64,000 nt of DNA from CAYVBE01 sp964448935 (GCA_964448935.1 CAYVBE010000001.1:10694-74693), one strand, 5' to 3'. Positions 26,900 to 35,212 are shown, counted from the first letter of the stretch. Made by a program: numbers and translations. Notes: generated from the sequence alone by a model not told the origin.

Positions 26900-27964
26900 A
26901 TGCAGCTCAGGGCCATGAGGCTCCTGTTCGTCTGCTGTCTGGCGATCGCAGTCGCTTCGTTGCCCGTCCTCGTCGCGGAAGAGGCAGCGGAGCCCGATGA
27001 GGACCCGCTGAAGGCATACCGGGAGAAGGTGGACCGTGCCGTTGACCGCGGACTGCAATTTCTGGTCGAGCGGCAGCGGGAGGACGGTGCTTTCCGGACC
27101 GACTGGAACGACAACACCGCCGTCGTCTCCCTGTGCGTTATGGCTTTCCTTGCCAGGGGCTACACTCCGGGCGTTGGTCCCCACGGAGATGTTATCAACA
27201 GAGGCCTTGATTACGTTCTGGGCTGCCAGAAGGAAAGCGGCATGATCGTGGGCTCAAAGAAGCAGCGCGGGGGCATGTACAGCCACTCCATCTCCACCCT
27301 TATGCTCTCCGAGGTCTCCGGCATGGTGGACATGGAGCGGCAGAAGAAGATTGACGAGGTGCTGCCCGAGGCCCTGCAGGTGATCCTTTCCGCCCAGAAG
27401 GTCAACAAAAACCAGCAATATGCGGGCGGCTGGCGCTACAACTCCAACAGCCGCGACAGCGACATCTCCTGCACCGGCTGGCCGCTTATGGCGTTGCGCT
27501 CGGCGCGTAACAACGGCGCCGCCGTTCCGGAGGACGCCACCAAGAAAGGGTTGGGGTTCGTTTTAAGGTGCCGTAAAGGCGACGGCGGTTTCGCCTACCA
27601 GCCCCACCGTAATTCCGGCGTTGCCAGGACGGGCACCGCCTTGCTTTGCCTTGAACTGTGCGGGATGCACGAGAGCGAGGAGGCCGTCGGGGCGGCCGAG
27701 TACCTGCTTGAACAGCGGCACGACGGCAAGTGGTTCTATTACGGGGTATACTACTGTGCACAGGGCATGTACCAGATCGGCGGCCGCTACTGGCGGGAAT
27801 ATGGGGTTTCCCTGTTCAAGACTCTTCTTGAAAGGCAGAATGATGACGGCTCGTGGCCGGCCAACAGAGGCGGCGGCGGGCGTGCAGGCAAGGCGTATTC
27901 CACCGCCATGGCCGTGCTGGCGCTCAGTGTGCCCTACTGCCAGTTGCCCATCTACCAGCGCTAA
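26900..27964 (+). CDS. Secreted prenyltransferase/squalene-oxidase repeat protein (copy 2)
   Basis: This 354-residue protein parallels the one at 21457 over its whole length, including an N-terminal signal-like segment (residues ~6-26), RGGMYSHSISTL, the GGWRYNSNSRDSDISCTGWP block, NGAAVPEDATKKGLG and ALSVPYCQLPIYQR at the very end. The two differ mainly in the signal region and surface-charged positions. GGAG lies ten bases before the ATG. It stands outside the moxR cluster, beside a Gfo/Idh gene, so one copy has moved or duplicated. No catalytic motif of terpene cyclases is visible. Confidence 0.85.
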   Translation: MQLRAMRLLFVCCLAIAVASLPVLVAEEAAEPDEDPLKAYREKVDRAVDRGLQFLVERQREDGAFRTDWNDNTAVVSLCVMAFLARGYTPGVGPHGDVINRGLDYVLGCQKESGMIVGSKKQRGGMYSHSISTLMLSEVSGMVDMERQKKIDEVLPEALQVILSAQKVNKNQQYAGGWRYNSNSRDSDISCTGWPLMALRSARNNGAAVPEDATKKGLGFVLRCRKGDGGFAYQPHRNSGVARTGTALLCLELCGMHESEEAVGAAEYLLEQRHDGKWFYYGVYYCAQGMYQIGGRYWREYGVSLFKTLLERQNDDGSWPANRGGGGRAGKAYSTAMAVLALSVPYCQLPIYQR

Positions 27965-27989
27965 AGCGCGAGCACTTGAGGAGCGACAC

Positions 27990-28823
27990 ATGCAACCAAT
28001 GCTGGCTACTATAGCCGTCGAGCCGCGCCGGTGGGCCAGCCCCCGCCGGCCGGCCATGACGCTGCTTTACCTGTTGCCCCACGTCGCCGAAACCGGCTTC
28101 ACCGATATCGAGGCCTGGCAGTGGCATGTCTCCACGCTCAGCGTGGACGGCCTGCACCTGGTCCGCGACCTGGCCGATTCGTTGGGCGTCACAATCTCCA
28201 CTATCGGCGTCTACCCGAGCTTCCAGACCCGCGAGGGCGACGGCGACCTGGAGGAGATGCTGATGATGGTCGAGCGCGCGCAGGTGCTGGGCGCCACGCG
28301 GCTGAAGGCGCTCTTCCTGGGTGGGAAGGGCGCGGAGATGGACGAGGCGGCCTGGGAGCGATTCAATCGGCGACTCGATAAGTGGCACGCCGCCTGCCGA
28401 GATGCCGGTATCGAGATACTGGCCGAACTCCACGGGGGCACGCCGTTCGATCCGCCCGAAGTGGGGCTGAAGTGGCTGGAGCAGCATCCCGAACTGGACG
28501 TGGGCATCTGCTACCAGCCCTATGATTTTGCCAACACCGGGGCGGCCATCGAGCTGGCCGAGATGTTCGCGGGGCGCATCCGCCACATCCACCTGCAGGC
28601 CCACGACCGGGAGGGCGACTTCTGCCGCCTGGCCGACAGCCCGCTGGATTACGCCGCGGTGCTCGCCGCATTGCTGGAGGCCAACGATTCGACCACCGCG
28701 GCCATCGAGTTCGTGCGCAGTTCCATACAGGAGGGGCCGGCCTTTGATCTGGGCGCCGCTCTCGCCGATGCCCGTGCCGACGCGGCCTGGGTGCGCGGGG
28801 TGGTGGCCGGTCTGGAGGTCTGA
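27990..28823 (+). CDS. Sugar phosphate isomerase/epimerase (AP endonuclease 2-like TIM barrel)
   Basis: The 277-residue protein belongs to the xylose-isomerase-like TIM-barrel group. It has ETGFTDIEAWQW in the first strands, GVTISTIGVYP, the AGIEILAELHGGTPFD strand with a metal-binding Glu and His, and GRIRHIHLQAHDREGDF with conserved histidines. The ATG at 27990 has GAGGAG seven bases upstream; an in-frame extension runs back into the preceding gene but is not translated as such. Likely metabolic partner of the nearby oxidoreductases, substrate unknown. Confidence 0.85.
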   Translation: MQPMLATIAVEPRRWASPRRPAMTLLYLLPHVAETGFTDIEAWQWHVSTLSVDGLHLVRDLADSLGVTISTIGVYPSFQTREGDGDLEEMLMMVERAQVLGATRLKALFLGGKGAEMDEAAWERFNRRLDKWHAACRDAGIEILAELHGGTPFDPPEVGLKWLEQHPELDVGICYQPYDFANTGAAIELAEMFAGRIRHIHLQAHDREGDFCRLADSPLDYAAVLAALLEANDSTTAAIEFVRSSIQEGPAFDLGAALADARADAAWVRGVVAGLEV

Positions 28824-28933
28824 TCGTGCGCCATTGCTGAGAGCCGTTGCGGCTGCTATAGTACGCGTGGGGTAGCCAGAAACCGGCCGGGGGGCCGGGC
28901 CCCGTTCGTCAATCGAAGAAGCGGAGGCTGCGC

Positions 28934-29839
28934 ATGAAGTACCGTACACTCGGCAAGTCGGGTCTCAAGGTGTCTGTGGTCGGCGTCGGCACGTGGCAGT
29001 TCGGCGGTAGCTGGGGCAAGGAGTTCGACGAGGAGGAAGCCGGCGCCATGCTGGGCCGCGCCCGCGAGCTCGGGATCAACCTGATAGACACCGCTGCGTG
29101 CTACGGTCCCGACCATCGCTCGGAGGAACTGATCGGCGGCTTCCTGGAAGGGGAGAACCGGGAGGACTGGATCGTCGCAAGCAAGTTCGGCCATGCGCCC
29201 GGTTGGGAGCCCGCCGAGGTGGAGCAGACGCTGGAGGACTCGCTGGCCGCGCTGCGGACCGATTACCTCGACCTCTTCCAGTTCCACTCCGGCAACGACG
29301 AGGAGTTCGACACGCCCGGCCTGTGGGAGATGCTCAACGAGAAGGTCGCGGACGGCAAGATCCGCCACCTCGGCATCTCGCTCTCACTGGGCAGCGAGAG
29401 CGCCTATCAGACCGAGCAGGCTCCGAAGGTCGGCGCGTCGGCCATCCAGGTCAACTACAGCCGCCTGCGCCGCGTCGCGGAGGAGGAGATATTGCCCGCC
29501 TGCCGCGAGCACGATCTGGGCGTTCTGGCGCGCACCCCGCTGGCCAGCGGTTTCCTGAGCGGGAAGTACGACGAAGAGGCCGACTTCCCCGAGAGTGACG
29601 TGCGCTCCAAGCGCGACCGTGAGGATATCCGGCGCACGGTGGCCGAGGTGCAGAGCATCCGCGAGGAGGAAGTGCCCGAGGATGTGGCCATGGCACAATG
29701 GGCCCTGGCCTGGTGCCTGACCAATCCGGCCGTCACCTGCGTGATCCCCGGCTGCAAGACCGTGGGCCAGGTGGAGACCAACGCCGCGGCGGCCGATCTG
29801 GACATCGTGCCGGACGACCACCCGCAGGCGTGCGACTGA
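28934..29839 (+). CDS. Aldo/keto reductase
   Basis: This NAD(P)H-dependent oxidoreductase has 301 residues and the complete catalytic tetrad of the family: D52, Y57, K84 and H118 in NLIDTAACYG, VASKFGHAPG and FQFHSGNDEE. A C-terminal cofactor-binding stretch reads VTCVIPGCKTVGQVETN. The frame is convincing, with GGAGG before the ATG. It runs convergent to the pyruvate dehydrogenase genes with six bases between stops. The substrate is unknown; homologues often reduce sugar-derived carbonyls. Confidence 0.92.
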   Translation: MKYRTLGKSGLKVSVVGVGTWQFGGSWGKEFDEEEAGAMLGRARELGINLIDTAACYGPDHRSEELIGGFLEGENREDWIVASKFGHAPGWEPAEVEQTLEDSLAALRTDYLDLFQFHSGNDEEFDTPGLWEMLNEKVADGKIRHLGISLSLGSESAYQTEQAPKVGASAIQVNYSRLRRVAEEEILPACREHDLGVLARTPLASGFLSGKYDEEADFPESDVRSKRDREDIRRTVAEVQSIREEEVPEDVAMAQWALAWCLTNPAVTCVIPGCKTVGQVETNAAAADLDIVPDDHPQACD

Positions 29840-29844
29840 CGCCG

Positions 29845-31266
29845 CTACTCCCCGGGCAGCAGATCGTCGGGGGCTTCCAGCAGGGCGCGTACCGTCTGCA
29901 GGAACTCCGCGGCGGCCACGCCGTCTATGATGCGGTGGTCGCAGGCGGCGGTCAGCTTCATCAGCCGGCCCACCTCGACCGAATCGTCCTTCACCACGGC
30001 CGCCGGCAGGGCGGACGCGACCGCCAGCGTGATGGACGAGGGCGGGTTGATGATGGGCTCGAAGTGCTCCACGTCGTACATGCCCAGGTTCGTGACGGTG
30101 AAGCCCGGGTGCCGCCGCTGCTCGGCCGATAGCTTGCCCGATCGCGCGCGCTCGACCAGCTCCTTTGCGCGAGCCGCAAGGTCTTTGAGCGATAGCTCTG
30201 CGGCATCCCGCACGACCGCCACGGTCAGGCCCTGGTCGGTCTCGATGGCCAGGCCCAGGTTTACGCCTTTCCACTTGATGACCCGCCCCCGGTCGTAGCT
30301 GCGGTTCACCTCGGGGTGCTGCTGCAGCGCCCGGATGCAGGCAAGCATGACCGCGTGGGTGATGGTGGCGCCGTGCCTGTCCTTGAGTTCTTCCTTGCGC
30401 TCCATCAGCGCGGTGACGTCCGCCGCGCGCGTCACGTAGAAGTGGGGTATGGCGTGCTGGGAGCCGATGACGCGGCGGGCCTGGGTCTTCAGGCGGAAGG
30501 GCGCATCCTCGAGCTCCGCCTCCTCTTCGCTGACCTCCAGCGCCGGCATCTCTTCGTCGGGCAGGGGCTGGCGTTCCTCGCGGACGGCCTGCCTGCGCAC
30601 GCCCACCACGTCGTCCACCGTGACCCTGCCGCCGGGGCCGGTGCCCTCGATCTCGGCCAGGTCCAGCTCATAGCGGACCGCCAGTGCGGCCGCCAGCGGC
30701 TCGGCGTTCACCTTGCCGGAGGGCGCGGCTGCCGGCGCTTCGGCGGTTTCCCGCGCGGGCGCTTTCCCGCGGGCGGCTTCCTCGATGTCGCGGGCCACGA
30801 TCCGGCCGTCCGGGCCGGAGCCTTCGATGGTGCGATAGTCCACGTCTTTCTCATCGGCCAGCTTCCGGGCGTAGGGGGAGATGGCCACCCGCTCCTCTTC
30901 TTCCTCGGGCGCCTTCTCTTCGGCCACCGCTGGTTCTTCTTCAGGTTCTTCCTCAGGGGTTTCTTTGGGTTCGGGCGGGGCGGTCTCTTCTTCGGGTTCC
31001 CGTTCCTCGGCCTCCTCGGCCGGCGCTTCCTCCCCGGTGTCGATCAGGGCGATCAGCTCTCCGACCGGCACCTCTTCGTCGTCGCCGTGCACGATCTTCT
31101 CGATCACGCCGTCGCGGAAGCACTCCAGCTCCATGACCGCCTTGTCGGACTCGACCTCGGCCAGCACGTCCCCCTGGCTGACTTCCTGCCCCTCCTTGAC
31201 TTTCCACTCGATAATCTTGCCCACTTCCATGCTGTCGGACAGCTTGGGCATCGTGACTTCGTACAC
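29845..31266 (-). CDS. Dihydrolipoamide acetyltransferase, E2 of pyruvate dehydrogenase, with two E3-binding domains
   Basis: E2 transfers the acetyl group from lipoyl to CoA and forms the PDH core. The 473-residue product has one lipoyl domain (residues 1-78; lipoylated K42 in ESDKAVME) and a Glu/Pro/Ala-rich linker. It then has two peripheral-subunit-binding domains, at ~127-163 (AISPYARKLADEKDV) and ~187-223 (NAEPLAAALAVRYELD), each with a GxGPxGR motif. The acyltransferase domain follows and ends in DHRIIDG (D443-H444). Start is GTG at 31266 after GAGGAGGG. It follows E1 beta after 19 bp. No E3 gene lies in the window. Confidence 0.93.
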   Translation of the reverse strand: MYEVTMPKLSDSMEVGKIIEWKVKEGQEVSQGDVLAEVESDKAVMELECFRDGVIEKIVHGDDEEVPVGELIALIDTGEEAPAEEAEEREPEEETAPPEPKETPEEEPEEEPAVAEEKAPEEEEERVAISPYARKLADEKDVDYRTIEGSGPDGRIVARDIEEAARGKAPARETAEAPAAAPSGKVNAEPLAAALAVRYELDLAEIEGTGPGGRVTVDDVVGVRRQAVREERQPLPDEEMPALEVSEEEAELEDAPFRLKTQARRVIGSQHAIPHFYVTRAADVTALMERKEELKDRHGATITHAVMLACIRALQQHPEVNRSYDRGRVIKWKGVNLGLAIETDQGLTVAVVRDAAELSLKDLAARAKELVERARSGKLSAEQRRHPGFTVTNLGMYDVEHFEPIINPPSSITLAVASALPAAVVKDDSVEVGRLMKLTAACDHRIIDGVAAAEFLQTVRALLEAPDDLLPGE

Positions 31267-31285
31267 GGTTTCCCTCCTCGATGTT

Positions 31286-32260
31286 TCAGGCCAGTGTCTT
31301 CAGGGCGGCCTCCACCACGTCCGGGGGGTGGGGTATGCATGCCTGCTCCAGCTCCTTGGCGTAGGGCAGGGGCACGTCCGCCCCGGAGACCCGTTGGATG
31401 GGCGCGTCCATCTGGTCGAAGGCCAGCTCGTAGACGTTCGTGGCCACTTCCGTCCCGATGGCGCACATGGGCGGGCATTCCTCGACCACGACCACGCGGT
31501 GCGTCTTCGACGCCGATTCCACCACGGCGTCCCTGTCCCAGGGCCTGAGGGTCAGCAGGTCGATCACTTCGGCTTCGTAGCCCTCTTCGGCCAGTTGCTC
31601 GGCCGCCTCCAGGCACACGCGGGTCATGCCCCCGTAGCCCACGATGGTTACGTCCCCGCCGCTGCGGGCGATGCGGGCCTGCCCGATCGTGCCCGGGGGC
31701 AGATCGTCTTCCACCTCGCCCTCGCTGTTGTAGAGCCCTTCATGCTCAAGGAAGATCACGGGGTTGTCGTCCCGGATGGATGCTTTCAGCAGGGCCTTCG
31801 CGTCGCGGGGCGTGCCGGGATAGACGACTTGCAGGCCAGGGGTGTGGACGAAGTGCGCCTCGAGGCTGTGGGAGTGCTGACTTCCGAGCTGGTGGCCGCC
31901 CCCGCCGGGCATGCGGATGGTGACGGGGAGGGTCACCTGGCCGCCGAACATGTAGCGCATCAGCGCCAGGTGGTTGCATATCTGGTCCATGGCGAGGTAG
32001 GAGAAGTTGACGGTCATCAGCTCCGGCACCGGCCGCAGCTCGCCCATGGCCGCGCCCGTGGCCATGCCCACGATGGCCGCCTCCGAGATGGGCGTGTCCA
32101 CCACGCGGTCCTCGCCGAACTCGTCCATCAGGCCCTTGGTGACCTTGAACGAGCCGCCGTAGAGCCCCACGTCCTCCCCAAGCACGACCACGGAGGAGTC
32201 GCGCTCCATCTCCTCCCAAAGCGCCTCGTTCAGTGCCTTGCGGTAACTTATCTCAGGCAT
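31286..32260 (-). CDS. pdhB: Pyruvate dehydrogenase E1 component, beta subunit
   Basis: The 324-residue subunit forms the E1 heterotetramer with the alpha chain. Sequence landmarks are VVVLGEDVGLYGGSFKVTKG, RVVDTPISEAAIVGMATGAA with the catalytic glutamate, MPGGGGHQLGSQHSHSLEAH, and LRPWDRDAVVESASKTHRVV. GGAAGG is seven bases before the ATG. It lies 21 bp downstream of the alpha gene. The alpha/beta split rather than the fused AceE type points to the Gram-positive/mitochondrial-like PDH, though branched-chain or acetoin dehydrogenases are similar and cannot be fully excluded. Confidence 0.9.
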   Translation of the reverse strand: MPEISYRKALNEALWEEMERDSSVVVLGEDVGLYGGSFKVTKGLMDEFGEDRVVDTPISEAAIVGMATGAAMGELRPVPELMTVNFSYLAMDQICNHLALMRYMFGGQVTLPVTIRMPGGGGHQLGSQHSHSLEAHFVHTPGLQVVYPGTPRDAKALLKASIRDDNPVIFLEHEGLYNSEGEVEDDLPPGTIGQARIARSGGDVTIVGYGGMTRVCLEAAEQLAEEGYEAEVIDLLTLRPWDRDAVVESASKTHRVVVVEECPPMCAIGTEVATNVYELAFDQMDAPIQRVSGADVPLPYAKELEQACIPHPPDVVEAALKTLA

Positions 32261-32281
32261 TTCTGAGCCTTCCCTCCGCTT

Positions 32282-33241
32282 TCACTCGACGTAAAGGTCC
32301 TCGTAAAGCCGCTCCGGGGGCAGTTCCGAGCCCGATTCGGCGAACTCGATGGCTTCCTCGATCTCCCGCTCCACCCGCTCGTCCACCTCGTCGAACTCCT
32401 CCTCACCAACCTCGAAGTCGTGCTTGATGGCCTTCTTGATGCCGGGGATGGGATCGCGCTCTTTCCAGTGCTCGATCTCCTCCTCCGAGCGGTAGCCCTT
32501 GCCCGGGTCGGACATGGAGTGGCCGCGGTAACGGTAGCACCGGGCCTCTATGAAGGACGGCCCCTCGCCCGCCCGCGCGGCCTGAATGGCCCGCTGGGCG
32601 ACGGACTGCATCTTGAAGAAGTCCATGCCGTCCACCGTGTAGGTGGGCATGTCGTATGCCTTGGCCTTGCGCGCCAGGCTCTCCTTGGCGCTGGAGCGCG
32701 GCACGCTGGTGCCGATGGCGTAGCGGTTGTTCTCGCACACCCACACCACCGGCAGCTTGTAGAGGCTGGCCATATTGAGTGATTCGTGGTACACGCCCTG
32801 ATTCGTGGCGCCGTCTCCGAAGAAGCAGAGAACTATCCGGTCCTCCTCCTTCTGCTGGATCGAGTAGCCCAGCCCCACGGCGATGGGGCACATGCCGGCC
32901 ACGATGGCGTAGCCGCCCAGGAAGTTGATGTCCCGGTTGAACAGGTGCATCGAGCCGCCCTTGCCCTTGCAGCAGCCCTCTTTGTGGCCGAACAGCTCGG
33001 CCATCACCTCTTTGGTGTCCCCGCCGCGTATCAGGTAGTAGGCGTGGTCCCGGTAGGAGCCTATCACACAGTCCTCGTCCTTCAGGTGCCACATGGCGCC
33101 GACGGCCACGGCCTCCTCGCCCGAGTAGAGGTGGCAGAACCCGCCCACGTTGCCTTTGGTGTATTGCTCGGCGACGCGGGACTCGAAGGTGCGGGCGAGC
33201 TGCATCCGGTAGTACACTTCCATCAGCTCGGTTTTATTCAT
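32282..33241 (-). CDS. pdhA: Pyruvate dehydrogenase E1 component, alpha subunit
   Basis: The 319-residue subunit carries the thiamine-diphosphate site GDGATNQGVYHESLNMA. It also shows the YRYRGHSMSDPGKGYRSEEE phosphorylation-loop region typical of PDH E1 alpha, HLYSGEEAVAVGAM and GKGGSMHLFNRD. The SMSDP signature favours pyruvate over branched-chain substrates. The ATG at 33241 is chosen because GGGGGA lies just upstream; a TTG two codons earlier is too close to it. It is the first gene of the E1alpha-E1beta-E2 unit and has a good promoter upstream. Confidence 0.92.
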   Translation of the reverse strand: MNKTELMEVYYRMQLARTFESRVAEQYTKGNVGGFCHLYSGEEAVAVGAMWHLKDEDCVIGSYRDHAYYLIRGGDTKEVMAELFGHKEGCCKGKGGSMHLFNRDINFLGGYAIVAGMCPIAVGLGYSIQQKEEDRIVLCFFGDGATNQGVYHESLNMASLYKLPVVWVCENNRYAIGTSVPRSSAKESLARKAKAYDMPTYTVDGMDFFKMQSVAQRAIQAARAGEGPSFIEARCYRYRGHSMSDPGKGYRSEEEIEHWKERDPIPGIKKAIKHDFEVGEEEFDEVDERVEREIEEAIEFAESGSELPPERLYEDLYVE

Positions 33242-33339
33242 GGACAATCCCCCGTGGAGATGGTTCGCGGGCGTAATCCGTCAGGTGCTGAGTCGGTCCC
33301 CCGGTCGGATCAAACCCCCGTCAATCCGGCCCTGACTCT

Positions 33340-33368
33340 CTTATAGCACGTCCGGCCCGGCGCGGCAA
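33340..33368 (-). promoter_or_regulatory. Sigma70-type promoter of the pdh operon
   Basis: On the minus strand TTGCCG (33368-33363) and TATAAG (33345-33340) are separated by 17 bp. Transcription would start near 33333, about 90 nt before the pdhA ATG. Confidence 0.65.
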
Positions 33369-33421
33369 GCAAACGGTTGCCGCCGTTCCGTCCAGAGGCC
33401 CGATAGGGCCGACTCACCGTT

Positions 33422-33463
33422 AGCCCAGGGCGTAGCGCGCCAGTACGCGCGCAAGCCCTGGGA
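33422..33463. repeat. CCCAGGG...CCCTGGG hairpin repeat, copy 1
   Basis: AGCCCAGGG at one end pairs with CCCTGGG at the other, with an inner GCGCG/CGCGC pairing. It has the form of a REP-like unit. Related copies are at 33587-33624 and 42053-42087. Confidence 0.6.
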
Positions 33464-33483
33464 GGACGGCAAAAAACAAGACA

Positions 33484-33506
33484 GAGCCCCCGGACGGGGG
33501 CGACTC
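33484..33506. repeat. GAGCCC...CGACTC hairpin repeat, copy 1
   Basis: GAGCCCCC pairs with GGGGGCGACTC around GGAC. Two more copies in the opposite orientation are at 33542-33563 and 33630-33653; the flanks GAGC and GA(A/C)TC are conserved while the stem varies with compensation. Confidence 0.6.
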
Positions 33507-33541
33507 AGCCGGTCTCGCACTACCCGTTCTGGGATAGCCTT

Positions 33542-33563
33542 GAATCGCCCGCTACGCGGGCTC
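33542..33563. repeat. GAGCCC...CGACTC hairpin repeat, copy 2 (inverted)
   Basis: GAATCGCCCGC and GCGGGCTC form the stem around TAC. It is inverted relative to copy 1. Confidence 0.6.
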
Positions 33564-33586
33564 TGGCGTCTTTTCTCGTCTGGTTC

Positions 33587-33624
33587 CCCAGGGCTCCTCC
33601 GCTTCGCGGCATCGCCCTGGGCTA
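33587..33624. repeat. CCCAGGG...CCCTGGG hairpin repeat, copy 2 (inverted)
   Basis: CCCAGGG (33587-33593) pairs with CCCTGGG (33615-33621), followed by CTA, the mirror of the TAG that precedes copy 1. The inner loop holds CCGCTTCGCGG, itself a small hairpin. Confidence 0.6.
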
Positions 33625-33629
33625 CCCCT

Positions 33630-33653
33630 GACTCGCCCGCCGATGGCGGGCTC
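33630..33653 (-). terminator. GAGCCC...CGACTC hairpin repeat, copy 3, at the xylanase stop
   Basis: GACTCGCCCGCC pairs with GGCGGGCTC and overlaps the xylanase stop codon (33654-33652). Besides being a repeat copy, it is placed to act as a 3' hairpin for the xylanase transcript. It has no U tract. Confidence 0.45.
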
Positions 33654-34917
33654 AACCGGCAACGGCATTGTCGCTGCCTCGTTTTCGCCCCGCCCGCGTG
33701 CCGTCATTCGCCGCCTCGCCGCCCCGCAGGTCAACCTCCGCCGTGCCGTCGGCTTTGCGCAGATACACCTTCCGGCTCTTCCCGCCGCTCTCCACCAGGT
33801 GGCGGCCGTAGAATGCCTCTACCTCGCACCGGCCCTCGCTGTCCGCCTTTCCTTCCCGGTCCGTCCACCATTCCTCGAAAACCAGCTCCCGGTAGGCGCG
33901 GGCAGCGGGGGTGGGCGTCCAGTCGCGTTTCCACAACGCTGCCTTGGGCCGCCAGTGGGCGCCTTCCCAGAAACCCCACATCAGAATCCCCGTCACCGCG
34001 GGATGGGCGAAGCAGGTGCGGTAAAACGCTTTGAGCAGGCGCGCTTTGCGCGGCTCGTCGTCGGTGTTGATGTCGAACTCCGTGATGCGGATCGGCAGGT
34101 CGAAGCGCGCCAGCCGGTCCAGGCTGCGCTTCACCTGCCCCATGTTGATGCCGCCGCCGAAATGTCCCTGACAGCCGATGCCGCCCACGGGCGCCCCGGC
34201 CTCCAGCAGGGCGGCGATCTGCTTTTCGTAGGCGTCCAGATGCCCGCCCGAAAGGACGGAGTAGTCGTTGACGTAAAGTGTCGCCTGCGGATTCCCTTCC
34301 TGCGCCCACCGGAACATATCGGCGCGAATGCGCTGCCCCAGGCGGCGCGCGAAGAAGTTGCCGGCGATCATCTCGTTGTTCACGTCATACTCGCCTATGC
34401 GCCCCGCGTAGCGGGCCGTGAGCTCCCGCGCATGCTGACGGACGGTCTCCCGCAGGGCCTCGTCGTCCAGCTCTTTGACCCAGTTCGGCGTGTACCGTTC
34501 CTTGGCCCAGAAGATGCAGTGGCCCCGCATGGGGATGCCGTTTGCGTCGCACCATTCCAGGATGCGGTCGGCGGTACCGTAGGAGGCCCGATCGGGATTT
34601 TTCCCGACGGCGTACCACTTCAGGGCGTTCTCGTGGACGGCGGAGTTGAAGTTCTGTTTCAGGACGGACAGGTATTTGGCGCGCACCTCGGGGTTGCGGT
34701 CGTCCCGGAATATGCCGCTGGATATGGCGGTGCCGAACCAGAACTCGTGTGCCTGCTGGGTGACGCGGACGCCGGCGCCGGGTTCCGTGCGGACGGTGAT
34801 GGTGCCCGTGCGGTGCCGTGGGATGGCATCGTCGGGCGCGGCGGCGCAGAAGGCGGCGGGCAGCAGGGGCAGGGCGGCGAGCAGCAGGGCGACGATTACG
34901 CTGGTTTGCGCTTGCAT
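33652..34917 (-). CDS. Secreted endo-1,4-beta-xylanase, glycoside hydrolase family 10
   Basis: GH10 enzymes hydrolyse internal xylan linkages with retention. The 421-residue protein has a signal peptide (residues ~1-25, cut near AFCAAA), a short Ig-like N-terminal piece and the TIM barrel. The barrel has FNSAVHENALKW, the acid/base E182 in EYDVNNEM and the nucleophile E280 in RITEFDIN, plus GILMWGFWEG. The C-terminal ~90 residues are an extra beta-rich stretch ending in a basic tail. It is transcribed divergently from the giant gene at 35213. A LacI-type palindrome lies in its promoter region. It could be a substrate of the type II secretion system downstream. Confidence 0.93.
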   Translation of the reverse strand: MQAQTSVIVALLLAALPLLPAAFCAAAPDDAIPRHRTGTITVRTEPGAGVRVTQQAHEFWFGTAISSGIFRDDRNPEVRAKYLSVLKQNFNSAVHENALKWYAVGKNPDRASYGTADRILEWCDANGIPMRGHCIFWAKERYTPNWVKELDDEALRETVRQHARELTARYAGRIGEYDVNNEMIAGNFFARRLGQRIRADMFRWAQEGNPQATLYVNDYSVLSGGHLDAYEKQIAALLEAGAPVGGIGCQGHFGGGINMGQVKRSLDRLARFDLPIRITEFDINTDDEPRKARLLKAFYRTCFAHPAVTGILMWGFWEGAHWRPKAALWKRDWTPTPAARAYRELVFEEWWTDREGKADSEGRCEVEAFYGRHLVESGGKSRKVYLRKADGTAEVDLRGGEAANDGTRAGRKRGSDNAVAG

Positions 34918-34962
34918 CGAGGGCCAACTCCGTTTAGTGTCTTGTGCGGGATCGAGCCACTT

Positions 34963-34996
34963 CGGTAAACGTTAACCGGATTCTGCGGGAATGCAA
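34963..34996 (-). promoter_or_regulatory. Xylanase promoter with LacI-like palindrome
   Basis: On the minus strand TTGCAT (34996-34991) and TAACGT (34974-34969) are 16 bp apart. The -10 box lies inside the 16-bp near-palindrome CGGTAAACGTTAACCG (34963-34978), which closely resembles LacI/CcpA-family operators with central ACGT. Binding there would block the promoter, suggesting sugar-controlled repression. The promoter itself is only moderate. Confidence 0.5.
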
Positions 34997-35053
34997 CGCG
35001 CTCCGGAGGGGCGCTGATGTGATTTCCGCACGAGCGTGCTGCGAGAACAGCAC

Positions 35054-35082
35054 TTGCACGCACCGCAAGGCTCTGCTAAAAT
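35054..35082 (+). promoter_or_regulatory. Sigma70-type promoter of the giant secreted protein gene
   Basis: TTGCAC (35054-35059) is followed after 17 bp by TAAAAT (35077-35082). Transcription near 35090 gives a ~120-nt leader containing an inverted repeat CAGGAC-N6-GTCCTG (35105-35122). Confidence 0.7.
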
Positions 35083-35212
35083 CGGCGCGAACAAAACCGG
35101 GATTCAGGACCACTAAGTCCTGTGAAGATTGCCTGAGAAGAGGTGTGCCATCCGCAAGCGACCGTCGGTCATCGCTCGCATGTGCCATACAAAGCGCAGA
35201 AAGGGAGTTATG

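Larger units (their letters stand above)
33242..33651. other. Intergenic region with hairpin repeats
   Basis: The 410 bp between pdhA and the xylanase 3' end hold the pdh promoter (33340-33368) and five hairpins of two families between 33422 and 33653. No gene is supported. Confidence 0.7.

Noticed and set aside
33422..33653. Possible CRISPR array from repeated hairpins
   Set aside because: Copies are few, differ in sequence and alternate in orientation, and spacing is irregular; no cas gene is nearby.
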